Notes under the pieces: generated by a model
What the model was told of the DNA's origin: nothing
The model's input: the letters and a program-made list of their open reading frames with translations, nothing else
Database searches by the model: none
Shown: positions 1 to 10,254 of the stretch, piece after piece
Numbering within the stretch: position 1 is the first letter of the stretch
Layout of the letters: the number at the start of each line of letters is the position of its first letter
Position numbers and translations under genes: made by a program
Assembly: GCA_041393495.1 (NCBI GenBank)
Contig: JAWKKA010000004.1
Location: 1-64,000, forward strand
Reading direction: 5' to 3'
DNA: 64,000 nt
Source: RHKX01 sp041393495
Lineage (GTDB): Bacteria; Actinomycetota; Thermoleophilia; Solirubrobacterales; 70-9

Positions 1-38
1 TTCCTCCTCTTCCAGTAGTCGCGGCTATCGTCGTCGTC

Positions 39-122
39 GTGCCCGCGCGGATCGTCCTCTTCGGCGCGACCGGCCACACCGGCCGGCTGACCGCGGACGC
101 GTTGCGCGAGGCCGGACCTGCT
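39..122 (+). pseudogene. N-terminal fragment, saccharopine dehydrogenase-like NAD(P)-binding domain
   Basis: A GTG-started reading of about 28 codons gives VPARIVLFGATGHTGRL followed by TADALREAGPA, the first beta-strand, glycine-rich loop and helix of the Rossmann fold found in saccharopine dehydrogenase-like and trans-acting enoyl reductase proteins (usually about 400 aa). The similarity stops near base 120, where a different family begins in another frame, so this is a broken gene end and not a functional protein. Family assignment rests on the motif alone. Confidence 0.5.
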
Positions 123-222
123 GCCCGGGTTCCTGCTGATCGGCGCCGGCATCGGCCTCGTCTTCGTCGCCGTCTCGGTGACCGGGATGAGCGAGGTCGA
201 GATGTTGTCCGGTAGTTCGTAG
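120..222 (+). pseudogene. Fragment of an MFS transporter transmembrane segment
   Basis: From base 124 the frame reads PGFLLIGAGIGLVFVAVSV and then TGMSEVEMLSGSS before a TAG stop at 220-222. The proline/glycine-rich hydrophobic helix resembles a late transmembrane segment of drug-efflux MFS (DHA2-type) transporters. It abuts the preceding dehydrogenase fragment in a different frame with no start codon of its own, so the two are products of a junction, not one gene. The call is moderate because only about 30 residues remain. Confidence 0.4.
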
Positions 223-321
223 AACTTGAGGCAGCGGCCCTCCCGCCTCGTCCGCTCCCGTTGGGAGCGTTCGTGGCGATCAAACCAAGTCCGACCAGGA
301 CGAGGAACAGGAGGAACCGCC

Positions 322-680
322 ATGAAGAAGGTACCCGCCCCGAGGGTCGCCACGGCGATCGAGCACCCCGAGGGCCCGCTGCCTGCGGAGATCTCCGCAG
401 CGCTCGGCGAACTCGTCGGTGCAGCGAGGGAGGGTCTGCTTGCCCTCAGCGTCGGCGTCGGGCTCGCCCTCGTGCACGAGCTGATGGAAGCCGAGGTCGA
501 CGAGGTGGTCGGGCCAAGCACGACCCCGAGCGCACCGCCACCCGCCACGGTCACGACAACGGCTCGCTGACGCTCGGCGGTCGGCGGACCAGGGTCCGGC
601 GCCCAAGGCTCCGAACGGCTGACGCTGCCCATGAGCTGCCGCTCCGCACCTACGAGCACTTCGCCGCGCGCGACCCGCTG
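322..680 (+). pseudogene. IS256-family (mutator) transposase, N-terminal fragment with frameshift
   Basis: An ATG at 322 opens a frame with LPAEISAALGELVGAAREGL and a long helix ending EAEVDEVVGP, the N-terminal region of mutator/IS256 transposases. Around base 513-520 a small deletion shifts the frame; the continuation in the other frame reads KHDPERTATRHGHDNGSL, then RTRVRRPRLR and YEHFAARDPLT, all typical of the same family (the stretch before the catalytic core). After YEHFAARDPLT, near 680, the similarity stops and an IS30-type sequence begins. All three catalytic acidic residues of IS256 are missing, so the protein cannot be active. A short inverted repeat (253-259 with 263-269) lies upstream but is not clearly an IS end. 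Confidence 0.75.
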
Positions 681-681
681 A

Positions 682-1071
682 CCCTGGAGCCGCTACGTGA
701 TGCTGGCCCGGCTCGGCTCCGACGGCACCACCGAGCACGTCATCGGAGCCCTCAAGGAGCGGATCGGCGATCTGCCCCGCCACCTGTTGCTCTCACTGAC
801 CTGGGACCAGGGCAAAGAGCTCGCCGCCCACAAGCGGCTGACCGCCGAGACGGGGGTCGACGTCTGCTTCTGCGATCCCCACTCGCCCTGGCAGCGGGGC
901 TCGAACGAGAACACCAACGGCCTGCTGCGCCAATACCTGCCGAAGGGCACCGACGTGGCTGTGCGCAGCCAGGTCGAGCTCGACGAGATCGCCGCCGAGC
1001 TCAATGACCGACCGCGGCAGACATCGGGCTGGGCGACGCCGGCTGAGAGAATGGAGGAGCTATTGCGTTGA
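682..1071 (+). pseudogene. IS30-family transposase, C-terminal fragment
   Basis: The frame from about 682 reads WSRYVMLARLGSDGTTEHV and carries two of the three IS30 catalytic landmarks: the second Asp in SLTWDQGKEL and the Glu in WQRGSNENTNGLLRQY, followed by the family C-terminus (LNDRPRQTSGWATPAERMEE) and a TGA at 1069-1071. The helix-turn-helix N-terminus and first catalytic Asp are absent because the sequence is joined to an IS256-type fragment. It is therefore a remnant. The reading frame itself is clean for its last 124 codons. Confidence 0.8.
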
Positions 1072-1102
1072 TCGTTTGAGGTCGCCGGCGGATGTTGGCC
1101 AC

Positions 1103-2260
1103 TCAGCCATCGAGGTCCCCCGTCACGACATCCATGATCTGGCGGGCAACGTATCGGCGCTGGCCCCTCGCGCCGGGGCTGACCTGCTCGAGGACGCCGT
1201 GCCGCTCCATCGACATGAGAAGTCGGAGCGCGGTCGGCCGGCTGACGCCGAGGCCGTTCTCAACGGCCTTTGCTGTGACGATCGGGTTTACGCAGACCAT
1301 CTCGACCAGGCCGGCGGCGTTGGGCGAGCCCATCCCCTGGGTCCTCGCCCGGTAGCTCTCGCGGGTCTCGAGGATCCGGGCCGCTCGGGTGACGGCGTCC
1401 TCAGCCTGGCTTCTGACAGCGGTGAGGAACAGGTCGAGCCACGGGGTCGGATCGCCCTCTTCGCGAATCGACTGGAGCGCGGCGTAGTAGTCGCTGCGGT
1501 GCGTCTCCAGATAGGCGCTCAGGTAGAGCAGCGGCGAGGGAAGGCGGCCACGCGCGACGAGGAAGAAGACGACGACGAGCCGGCCGAGCCGGCCGTTGCC
1601 GTCGAGGAACGGGTGGATCGTCTCGAACTGGGCATGGAGGAGGGCGTCCTGGACGAGGACCGGCATCTCGAGCTCCTCGTTCGCGAACCGCTCCCAGTCG
1701 CTCAGAAGCGCACCCAGCTCCTCCGGCGGCGGCGGGACGAACGGAGCGGTGGCAATCGTCGAGCTGCTCGGCCCGACCCAGTTCTGCGAGGTGCGGAGCT
1801 CACCCGGGGAAAGCTCCTGACCGCGGACGCCAACCATCAACTCGCCGTGGACCTCCCGGATCAAGCGGGTGCTGATCGGCAGTTCGGCGAGGCGGTCGAG
1901 GCCCTTTCGCATCGCCACCACGTAGTTGACGACTTCGTTGACATCCTCGCTTCGCATCTCACCGCCGGCATCGGCTTCAAGGACTTCGACCATGCTCGCC
2001 TGCGTTCCTTCGATGCGGGTCGACGAGAGCGCCTCGCGGAGGAGATACGGGCGGATCAGGAGGTCCGGGTTCGGCAGCAGACGGCCGACGCCGGCGAGCT
2101 GGCCGAGGGCAGCCTCCGCGTCGGCGAGAAGCCCGACCGTGGCGCTCGGAAGCTCGATCTCGCGCGGGATCGGGGCGGGGTAGTAGGCGACGTAGCTATT
2201 GCGTCCGCCCGCGCGCCGGGGCCTGCCGAACGAGGTCGCGCTGTAATGATCTGCCTCCAT
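1103..2260 (-). CDS. Fic family protein with N-terminal inhibitory helix and C-terminal winged helix
   Basis: A 385-aa Fic-domain protein, predicted to transfer AMP (or another phosphoryl group) to a hydroxyl on a target protein. The active-site motif HPFLDGNGRLGR spans residues 216-227, with the catalytic His216 and the anion-binding GNGR loop. Residues 80-85 (STRIEG) match the (S/T)xxxE(G/N) inhibitory motif placed before the core, so this is a class II Fic whose own Glu84 should block ATP. The C-terminal ~70 residues (VNPIVTAKAVENGLGVSRPT onward) look like a winged helix, typical of chromosomal Fic proteins that may bind DNA. No antitoxin gene is present next to it, consistent with self-inhibition in cis. 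It has no Shine-Dalgarno sequence; a promoter and an 11-bp inverted repeat lie just upstream. It is the only intact gene in the debris at the left end. Confidence 0.9.
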   Translation of the reverse strand: MEADHYSATSFGRPRRAGGRNSYVAYYPAPIPREIELPSATVGLLADAEAALGQLAGVGRLLPNPDLLIRPYLLREALSSTRIEGTQASMVEVLEADAGGEMRSEDVNEVVNYVVAMRKGLDRLAELPISTRLIREVHGELMVGVRGQELSPGELRTSQNWVGPSSSTIATAPFVPPPPEELGALLSDWERFANEELEMPVLVQDALLHAQFETIHPFLDGNGRLGRLVVVFFLVARGRLPSPLLYLSAYLETHRSDYYAALQSIREEGDPTPWLDLFLTAVRSQAEDAVTRAARILETRESYRARTQGMGSPNAAGLVEMVCVNPIVTAKAVENGLGVSRPTALRLLMSMERHGVLEQVSPGARGQRRYVARQIMDVVTGDLDG

Positions 2261-2271
2261 GGCGCGGGGGG

Positions 2272-2314
2272 AGGCTACCGTCTCTAACGAGATGGGGCAA
2301 ATACGTTAGAGACG
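2272..2314 (-). promoter_or_regulatory. Promoter and palindromic operator of the Fic gene
   Basis: On the minus strand TTGCCC (2295-2300) and TAGCCT (2272-2277) are separated by 17 nt, a good vegetative promoter, with TAGCCT 11 nt before the Fic ATG. A perfect inverted repeat, CGTCTCTAACG (2279-2289) and its complement CGTTAGAGACG (2304-2314), brackets the -35 box with a 14-nt spacer. This is the geometry of a repressor operator; binding by the Fic protein's own winged helix is an attractive but untested idea. Confidence 0.7.
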
Positions 2315-2337
2315 TGGGCCGGACCCTATCGCGGCCG

Positions 2338-2600
2338 TTACGGTCCGGGGCCTATGGCAACAGCGGCACGCGGCAGATCGGGGACGCGGGGGTCGTCCTC
2401 GAGCTTCGCCTTGTCGATCCGGTCGACGTTGAACGGCGGGTTCGCCATCACGAAGTCGAAGCGGCCGAGGCTCGAGTGGCGGTCCTCGTAGTAGCTGTGG
2501 GCGCCCGGGCTGAGGTAGATCGCGCCGGCGGCGCGATAGTCGGCCGGGCCGATCTGCCGCCGTTTGGATCCGGAGCCTTCAAGATCTGCCTCGATCGCAC
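2338..2600 (-). pseudogene. Remnant of a type I restriction-modification methyltransferase (HsdM-like)
   Basis: The minus strand is open from about 2600 to a TAA at 2338 and reads QIGPADYRAAGAIYLSPG, then SLGRFDFVMANPPFNVDRID and KAKLEDDPRVPD. NPPF is catalytic motif IV of N6-adenine DNA methyltransferases, and the surrounding residues match the central part of HsdM proteins. Only about 85 codons survive; the S-adenosylmethionine motif and the rest of the gene are missing. It has no start codon of its own. It sits between the Fic promoter and clpB and belongs to the debris of the left end. Confidence 0.7.
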
Positions 2601-2633
2601 CCGGTCATCGTGAGCCGGAGCCCATGCGGCCGC

Positions 2634-2676
2634 CCGCGGAACCTCTCGACTACCCCATTTGGGGGAGGTTCCGCGG
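2634..2676 (-). terminator. Hairpin downstream of clpB
   Basis: CCGCGGAACCTC (2634-2645) and its exact complement (2665-2676) form a 12-bp stem that can stack on an inner CCCC/GGGG pairing. It begins 17 nt past the clpB stop. No T-tract follows, as is common for GC-rich actinobacterial terminators, so the role is inferred from strength and position. Confidence 0.6.
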
Positions 2677-2693
2677 TACCGTGGCGCCCCGAC

Positions 2694-5267
<2,574 letters not shown>

Positions 5268-5273
5268 GCGGCC

Positions 5274-5302
5274 AGTCTAGGCGGGTTCCCGGTGCGAGTC
5301 AA
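5274..5302 (-). promoter_or_regulatory. clpB promoter (leaderless)
   Basis: On the minus strand TTGACT (5297-5302) and TAGACT (5274-5279) are 17 nt apart, close to the vegetative consensus. Only 6 nt separate TAGACT from the ATG, so transcription should begin at or next to the start codon. No Shine-Dalgarno sequence fits. Confidence 0.8.
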
Positions 5303-5309
5303 GAAATCT

Positions 5310-5326
5310 GCTATGGACAGGCTTAG
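5310..5326 (-). promoter_or_regulatory. 17-bp motif shared with the dnaK upstream region
   Basis: GCTATGGACAGGCTTAG here matches GCTATGGAAAATCTTAG at 14521-14537 upstream of dnaK in 14 of 17 positions, in the same orientation and at a similar distance from the start codon (42 versus 36 nt). In other actinobacteria clpB and dnaK are co-regulated by HspR through the HAIR element (CTTGAGT-N7-ACTCAAG); this motif is not that consensus but is a candidate for the local equivalent. Confidence 0.5.
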
Positions 5327-5350
5327 ATCCTGCCGGGTGTGGCGCCCGCC

Positions 5351-6784
5351 TCAGCGAGCCAGCTCCGTGAGCTCGGCGATCGACTTCTCGATCCCCGCGC
5401 GGAGGACGTCGAGGTCGGGGACGGCATCGGGATCGGCGTTCAGGCAGATCTGGAACCTGCCGCCGTAGCTGAGGATCGCGATGCCGATCGCGTGATCGGC
5501 GGCGAGCGGCACGAGCGGCCAGATCGTCTCCACCCTCGACCCGAAGGCGTACAGGTCCTGCCGGGGGCCCGGCACGTTGGTGATCGTGACGTTGAAGAGC
5601 CGGGTCGCGTACATCGAGCGGGCGATGAAGCTGTGCAGCACCGGCGGGGCGTGGGCGGTGAAGTCGATCAGGGTCCGCGAGCCGATCGCCTGACCGTGCT
5701 CCTTGAGGAACTCGGTCGCGCTGATCTGCTGCAGGTAACGGCGCAGCGGGTCGGGCTCGGCGACGGGCAGCTCGACGAACAGCGAGCTGATCTTGTTGCC
5801 GAGCGCGAGCCGCTCGCTGTCGCTGCGGACGTTGACCGGGACCATCGCCCGCAACCCCGGCTCGGGCGGGGTCTCGCCACGGGACAGCAGCAGCTCCCGC
5901 AGCCCGCCGGCCGAGGCGGCGAGGACGACGTCGTTGAGCTTGCCGCCGAGCGCGTTCTTGACCGCCTTCAGGTCGTCGATCGGGACCGAGATCACCGCCA
6001 GCCGCCGATGGGCGCCGATCGGCACGTTGATGCTCGACGGCGGCGCCGCGTTGAGCTCGTCCTGGACGAGCAGCTCCGCCAGCGCGCGCGAGCGCTTCAG
6101 GGCGTCGAGGCCGCGGCCGGGGTGGCGCGCCATCCCGAGCCCGGCGCCGACCATCCCGAGCCCGGCGCGGCCCGCCTCGACCGGCAGCCGCGCGATCCCG
6201 GCCAGCCCGCCGGTGACGACGTCGAGCGACGACTTGCCGACGGGGATCTGCGGCGGTGGGATCGGTGAGGGCCGCGGGGCGGCGTCGGGGCGGCCCCCGT
6301 CGCCCGGCTCCGTGTCGAACAGCAGGGCGCTCGCGTCGATCGAGCCGACGCCGTCGACCATGCAGTGATGCGTCTTGCTGACGAGCGCCCAGCGGCCGCC
6401 CTCGAGGCCCTCGACGATGACCAGCTCCCAAAGCGGCCGTGAGCGGTCGAGGCGCTCGCCGAAGTAGCTCCCGGCCCAGTCGAGCAGCTCCGCGGTGCCG
6501 CCTGGGGCGGGCAGCCCGGCGCGCTGGATGTGGGCGCTGATGTCGAAGTCGGGGACGTCCTCCCAACGGGGCCAGCTGAGGCCGCCGGTCCGCTGGTCGG
6601 AGAGCCGCTGGCGGTAGCGGGGCAGGGCCTCGAGCCGATCGCCCAGCACGGCGGCCACGGTGGCGACCGACGGCGCCTCGCCGGGCGCGAAGATGACGAC
6701 CCCGCCGATGTGCATGTGAGCGGAGAGATCCGCTTCCTCGAGCTCGAGGAAGGTCGCGTCGAGTGCTGTCAGCTGGTCTCCCAC
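5351..6784 (-). CDS. Wax ester synthase / diacylglycerol acyltransferase (WS/DGAT)
   Basis: A 477-aa acyl-CoA-dependent O-acyltransferase that makes triacylglycerol or wax esters, storage lipids common in actinobacteria. The N-terminus (GDQLTALDATFLELEEAD) and the catalytic motif HHCMVDG (residues 139-145, HHxxxDG) are typical, as is the C-terminal NVPGPRQDLYAFGSRV region. I chose the GTG at 6784 because GGAG lies 6 nt upstream and the family starts at this point; the open frame extends further but into the divergent flavoprotein gene. Length is normal for the family. It is transcribed away from the flavoprotein. Confidence 0.9.
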   Translation of the reverse strand: MGDQLTALDATFLELEEADLSAHMHIGGVVIFAPGEAPSVATVAAVLGDRLEALPRYRQRLSDQRTGGLSWPRWEDVPDFDISAHIQRAGLPAPGGTAELLDWAGSYFGERLDRSRPLWELVIVEGLEGGRWALVSKTHHCMVDGVGSIDASALLFDTEPGDGGRPDAAPRPSPIPPPQIPVGKSSLDVVTGGLAGIARLPVEAGRAGLGMVGAGLGMARHPGRGLDALKRSRALAELLVQDELNAAPPSSINVPIGAHRRLAVISVPIDDLKAVKNALGGKLNDVVLAASAGGLRELLLSRGETPPEPGLRAMVPVNVRSDSERLALGNKISSLFVELPVAEPDPLRRYLQQISATEFLKEHGQAIGSRTLIDFTAHAPPVLHSFIARSMYATRLFNVTITNVPGPRQDLYAFGSRVETIWPLVPLAADHAIGIAILSYGGRFQICLNADPDAVPDLDVLRAGIEKSIAELTELAR

Positions 6785-6852
6785 CGGCCGCTCCGACCGA
6801 GAGCGTAGGTCGTCGGTTTGGGGCGGCGTATCCGGTTCCCGCACCGGATCGT

Positions 6853-6873
6853 CATCGGGGGTTTCCCCCGATG
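6853..6873. promoter_or_regulatory. Perfect 9-bp inverted repeat between divergent genes
   Basis: CATCGGGGG (6853-6861), TTT, CCCCCGATG (6865-6873) form a perfect palindrome with a 3-nt centre, lying between the WS/DGAT start and the divergent flavoprotein start. It could be an operator for either gene or an RNA hairpin in the flavoprotein leader. Nothing in the sequence identifies the regulator. Confidence 0.45.
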
Positions 6874-6932
6874 TGAAGCTCTGTCCGGGGCTCGAACATC
6901 CCCGGGTCCACGGCGAACGAAGGAGAACGGAC

Positions 6933-8195
6933 ATGCCGGCCAACCCGAAGGTCCTCGTCCTCGGCGGCGGCTTCGCCGCGCTCGAGACCGCATTCCTGCT
7001 GAGGATGCGCCAACGCGACGCCGTCGACCTCAGGGTCGTCTCCGATCGCGACCGGTTCCTGTTTCGGCCGAACAGCATCTACGTTCCGTTCGGCGCCGAT
7101 CCCGACTCGCTGCTCGTCGACCTGAACAAGCCGATGCGGCGGCGCGGGATCGAGTTCGAGCGCGGCAGCGTCGCCGAGGTGGACCCCGACGCGAAGCTCG
7201 TGACCCTCGAGGACGGCGAGCGCTTCGCCTACGACAAGCTCGTCGTCGCAACCGGCGCCGACACCAACGCCGCCGAGATCCCCGGCCTCGCCGAGCACGG
7301 CGCGACGATCTGGACCACGGACTCGATGCTCGAGGTCCGCCGCCGGTTCGAGCAGGTCCGCGACCGGGTCCGTGCCGGCGAGCGCCAGCGCGTCCTCTTC
7401 CTCGTCCCGCCCAACAACAAGTGCTCGGGACCGCTCTACGAGATCGTCTTCATGTTCGAGACCTGGCTGCGCAGAAGCGACGCCCGCGACCTCGTCGACA
7501 TCACCTGGTCGACCTTCGAGCACGGCTACATCCAGGCGTTCGGGCCGCGCCTGCACGAGCACGTGACCGGGGAGTTCGCGGAACGCGGCATCGACGGGCA
7601 CGTGGAGGAGGTGGCGGTAGGGGTCGACGCCGACGAGGTCCGCTACGCCGACGGCGCGACCCGCGGCTTCGATCACCTGATCGCGTTCCCGCCCTACGTC
7701 GCGGCGATCCGCTACCCGGGCCTCGAGTCCGACGATCGCGGCTTCGTCGCGGCGGACCTCGATACCCGCCTCGCCACCGGGCGCGACGACGTCTACGTGC
7801 CCGGCGATGCCGGCGACTTCCCGATCAAGCAGGCGTTCCTCGCCTTCCTGCAGGCGGACGCCGTCGCCAACCACATCGACGCCGGCCTCCGCGGCCGCGA
7901 GTTCGACCAGCCGTTCGACCCGGTGAGCATGTGCATCATGGAGATGTTCGACAAGGCGACGTTCGCGCAGGTCCCGGTCGAGACGACCGGCGATCCCGAC
8001 CGTCCGGTCAGGGTCCGGCCCGACGCGGACGGCGACTACAAGGTCGGCACCTCGCCGGTCTGGCGGCTCGGCAAGAAGATGCTCGGCTTCTCGGTGCCGA
8101 TGCGCTTTCACGCCGGTGAGCCCTTCCATGCCGGCAAGGCGTGGCAGGCGATGGACGTCGGGATCAAGGCGATGTCGTCGATGCTCGCCGACTGA
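6933..8195 (+). CDS. Sulfide:quinone oxidoreductase-like FAD flavoprotein
   Basis: A 420-aa two-dinucleotide-binding-domain flavoprotein. The N-terminus VLVLGGGFAALE (residues 7-18) is the FAD-binding fold, ATGAD (106-110) the second conserved strand, and VYVPGDAGDFPIKQA (288-302) the FAD-contacting motif near the end. Cys164 in NNKCSGPLYE sits where sulfide:quinone oxidoreductases have a conserved redox cysteine; a second Cys is at 334. That favours an SQR-like quinone-reducing role over plain type II NADH dehydrogenase, but the substrate is not proven. No transmembrane helix is visible, so it would be a peripheral membrane protein. AAGGAG with 7-nt spacing supports the ATG at 6933. Its 3' end is followed 74 nt later by an MscS gene. 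Confidence 0.82.
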   Translation: MPANPKVLVLGGGFAALETAFLLRMRQRDAVDLRVVSDRDRFLFRPNSIYVPFGADPDSLLVDLNKPMRRRGIEFERGSVAEVDPDAKLVTLEDGERFAYDKLVVATGADTNAAEIPGLAEHGATIWTTDSMLEVRRRFEQVRDRVRAGERQRVLFLVPPNNKCSGPLYEIVFMFETWLRRSDARDLVDITWSTFEHGYIQAFGPRLHEHVTGEFAERGIDGHVEEVAVGVDADEVRYADGATRGFDHLIAFPPYVAAIRYPGLESDDRGFVAADLDTRLATGRDDVYVPGDAGDFPIKQAFLAFLQADAVANHIDAGLRGREFDQPFDPVSMCIMEMFDKATFAQVPVETTGDPDRPVRVRPDADGDYKVGTSPVWRLGKKMLGFSVPMRFHAGEPFHAGKAWQAMDVGIKAMSSMLAD

Positions 8196-8269
8196 CGGGC
8201 GCCCGCAGCAGCGCCACCGCTCCGGGCGGGCGGGACGCCCGGGTCGGTGGCGGGCGCAACAATGAGCCA

Positions 8270-9265
8270 ATGAAGCGGATCTACGGGAAGGCGCGCGAGC
8301 CACGCCGGTCGGGCGGCATGCGTGCCTTCGAGTCGCGAACCGAGGTCTGGCGCGAGGCCGGGCTCGGTGCCGAGATCAGCCGCGGCGACGCCCGCAAGGC
8401 GCGCCGCGAGGCGATCATGCTGCTGATCCTGATCGTCGGTGTGATCGTCGTCTTCACCCAGCGCGACACGTTGCTCCCCGACGCCGGCAAGGGGCTCCGC
8501 TACGTCACCGCGGTGATCATCGCGCTGCTCGGCTGGCTGCTCGCCCGGACCCTTTCGCAGAGCTTCCAGCCGGCGCTCTTTCGGCGCCTCGAGCCGGGGA
8601 CGGCCGGAACGGTCGGCTTCCTGATCAGGCTCGGGACGATCTTCGTCGTCGTCATCGCCGCGCTGCGGATCGCCGGAGTCAAGCCGGAGACCCTCGCCGT
8701 CGGCGGCGCCTTCACCGCGGTGGTGCTCGGCCTCGCCGCCCAGCAGACGCTCGCACACGTCTTCGCCGGCCTCGTCCTGCTGACGACGCGGCCGTTCGTC
8801 GTCGGCGACCGCGTGAAGCTGCGCGGCGGCTCGATGGCCGGCGAGGTCGACGGGATCGTCAGCTCGCTCGGGCTCTTCTACACGACGCTCGTGACCGGCG
8901 GCGATCGGACCATGATCCCCAACAACGTGCTGATGCAGCTCGCCGTGATCCCGATCTCCGAGCCCGAGCGGGTCGAGCTGCGCGCCCGCTTCAGCGCCGA
9001 CGTGACCCCGCACAGGCTGGAGCGGATGATCGAGAAGGCGGTGTCGGTCCCGCTCCGCAGCCGGCCCGAGGTCCGCCTCGAGGAGCTCGACGGCGACCAG
9101 GTCACGGTCACGATCACCGCCGTGCCGCTGAACCCGGCCGACGGCTCGAAGCTCGCGACCGACGTCCTCGACGCGGTCCGCGACAGCGATCTCGACGGCA
9201 AGCCCGACGCCTATGACCTGCCGACGCCGACCGCCGAGCAGGAGGAGGCCCGGTCGGGGGGCTGA
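8270..9265 (+). CDS. MscS-family mechanosensitive ion channel
   Basis: A 331-aa membrane protein expected to open under membrane tension and release solutes during osmotic downshock. After a charged N-terminus there are three predicted membrane helices (around residues 48-66, 75-95 and 113-133), then the family's pore-lining and beta-domain signature GGAFTAVVLGLAAQQTLAHV, with RPFVVGDRVKL and later MIPNNVLMQL. The ATG at 8270 is preferred over an upstream start that overlaps the flavoprotein gene; there is no clear Shine-Dalgarno sequence. Its stop codon overlaps the start of the next gene by 4 nt. Confidence 0.9.
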   Translation: MKRIYGKAREPRRSGGMRAFESRTEVWREAGLGAEISRGDARKARREAIMLLILIVGVIVVFTQRDTLLPDAGKGLRYVTAVIIALLGWLLARTLSQSFQPALFRRLEPGTAGTVGFLIRLGTIFVVVIAALRIAGVKPETLAVGGAFTAVVLGLAAQQTLAHVFAGLVLLTTRPFVVGDRVKLRGGSMAGEVDGIVSSLGLFYTTLVTGGDRTMIPNNVLMQLAVIPISEPERVELRARFSADVTPHRLERMIEKAVSVPLRSRPEVRLEELDGDQVTVTITAVPLNPADGSKLATDVLDAVRDSDLDGKPDAYDLPTPTAEQEEARSGG

Positions 9266-10140
9266 GCGGTCAGCGGCAGCGGTGCGCCGCCGCCTTCGCC
9301 GGGCTTGCGGCCGCCGTCGTGCTCACGCTCACCGGCTGCTCGGACGGCGGGCAGGCCGGTACCGGCGGCGAACCGACGGTCCACCCGGCGCAGCCGCGCG
9401 CGGACCGGCGCCAGCCGCGCGTGCCTCGGCCCCGCCCCGCTCACCGCGCCGCCGCCCGCCGCCATGCCCGGATTGCCCGCGCCGGCGACTGGGCCGCCGC
9501 TCGCCAGGGCCGGGTCGCCTTCGCGATCCTCGGCCCCGACGGAGCCATCCACGGCCGCAACGAGCACGAGACGTTCCAGGCCGCCAGCGTCGTCAAGGCG
9601 CTGATCCTCGCCGCCGAGCTGCAGCGTGTCGCCGACGCCGGCGAGCGCCTGTCGCCGGCGGCCCGCGCCGAGCTCCGGCGGATGATCACCGTCTCCGACA
9701 ACGAGGCGGCGACGAGCGCGTTCGCCCGGGTCGGCCCCGGCGGCCTCGAGGCGATCGCCCATCGGGGCGGCATGCGCGACTTCCGCTCCTCGACGACCTG
9801 GGGCGCCAGCGAGATCAGCGCCGCCGACATGGCCGCGATGTTCGGCGATCTCCGCAGGGTGCTTCCCGAGCGCTTCGAAGGATTCGGGCTCGGCCTGCTC
9901 GGATCGATCGCACCCGAGCAGCGCTGGGGGATCGCGCGGATCGCCGCCGAGCGCGGCTGGAGCGTCCGCTTCAAGGGCGGCTGGCGCCTCGATCCCGACG
10001 GCCAGATCGTCAACCAGGCGGCCGAGCTGCGGCGCGACGGCGTCGAGCAGTCGATCGCCGTGCTGACCGACCGGCAGCCGTCGATGGCCTACGGGGTCGC
10101 GACGGTCGAGGGGATCGCAGCCCGACTGCTGCGCGGCTGA
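9262..10140 (+). CDS. Beta-lactamase-fold serine hydrolase, lipoprotein, probable CTG start
   Basis: A class A beta-lactamase-fold protein with SVVK (Ser109-Lys112), SDN (145-147) and FKGG further on, the three active-site elements of this fold. The Glu166-bearing omega-loop motif is not evident, so penicillin hydrolysis is doubtful; a peptidoglycan-related or degenerate role is as likely. The reading frame contains a good lipoprotein signal: basic residues, AFAGLAAAVVLTL and the lipobox LTGC. The only ATG/GTG/TTG before the lipobox is a GTG at 9319, which would destroy that signal; an upstream in-frame TGA ends the search. The CTG at 9262, overlapping the mscS stop as CTGA behind a G-rich stretch, is the plausible start (292 aa). 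The lgt gene in this window would supply the lipidation. Confidence 0.75.
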   Translation: MSGQRQRCAAAFAGLAAAVVLTLTGCSDGGQAGTGGEPTVHPAQPRADRRQPRVPRPRPAHRAAARRHARIARAGDWAAARQGRVAFAILGPDGAIHGRNEHETFQAASVVKALILAAELQRVADAGERLSPAARAELRRMITVSDNEAATSAFARVGPGGLEAIAHRGGMRDFRSSTTWGASEISAADMAAMFGDLRRVLPERFEGFGLGLLGSIAPEQRWGIARIAAERGWSVRFKGGWRLDPDGQIVNQAAELRRDGVEQSIAVLTDRQPSMAYGVATVEGIAARLLRG

Positions 10141-10254
10141 GCCGGGCGACCGGACCTGGGGTGCCGGCGGTCGATCCGGTCCGGCTTCGCGGACGAAGGT
10201 GCGCCCGGCGGACGAGAGGAAGCGACCGGGCCGCCCGCGGCGGCCGCGAGCGCC

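Noticed and set aside
226..321. Terminal inverted repeat of an insertion sequence
   Set aside because: The only inverted repeat (253-259 with 263-269) is 7 bp, has no partner beyond the transposase fragments and is not flanked by a target duplication.
8108..9013. 301-codon minus-strand frame opposite the MscS channel
   Set aside because: Antisense shadow; the plus strand encodes a well-defined MscS channel.
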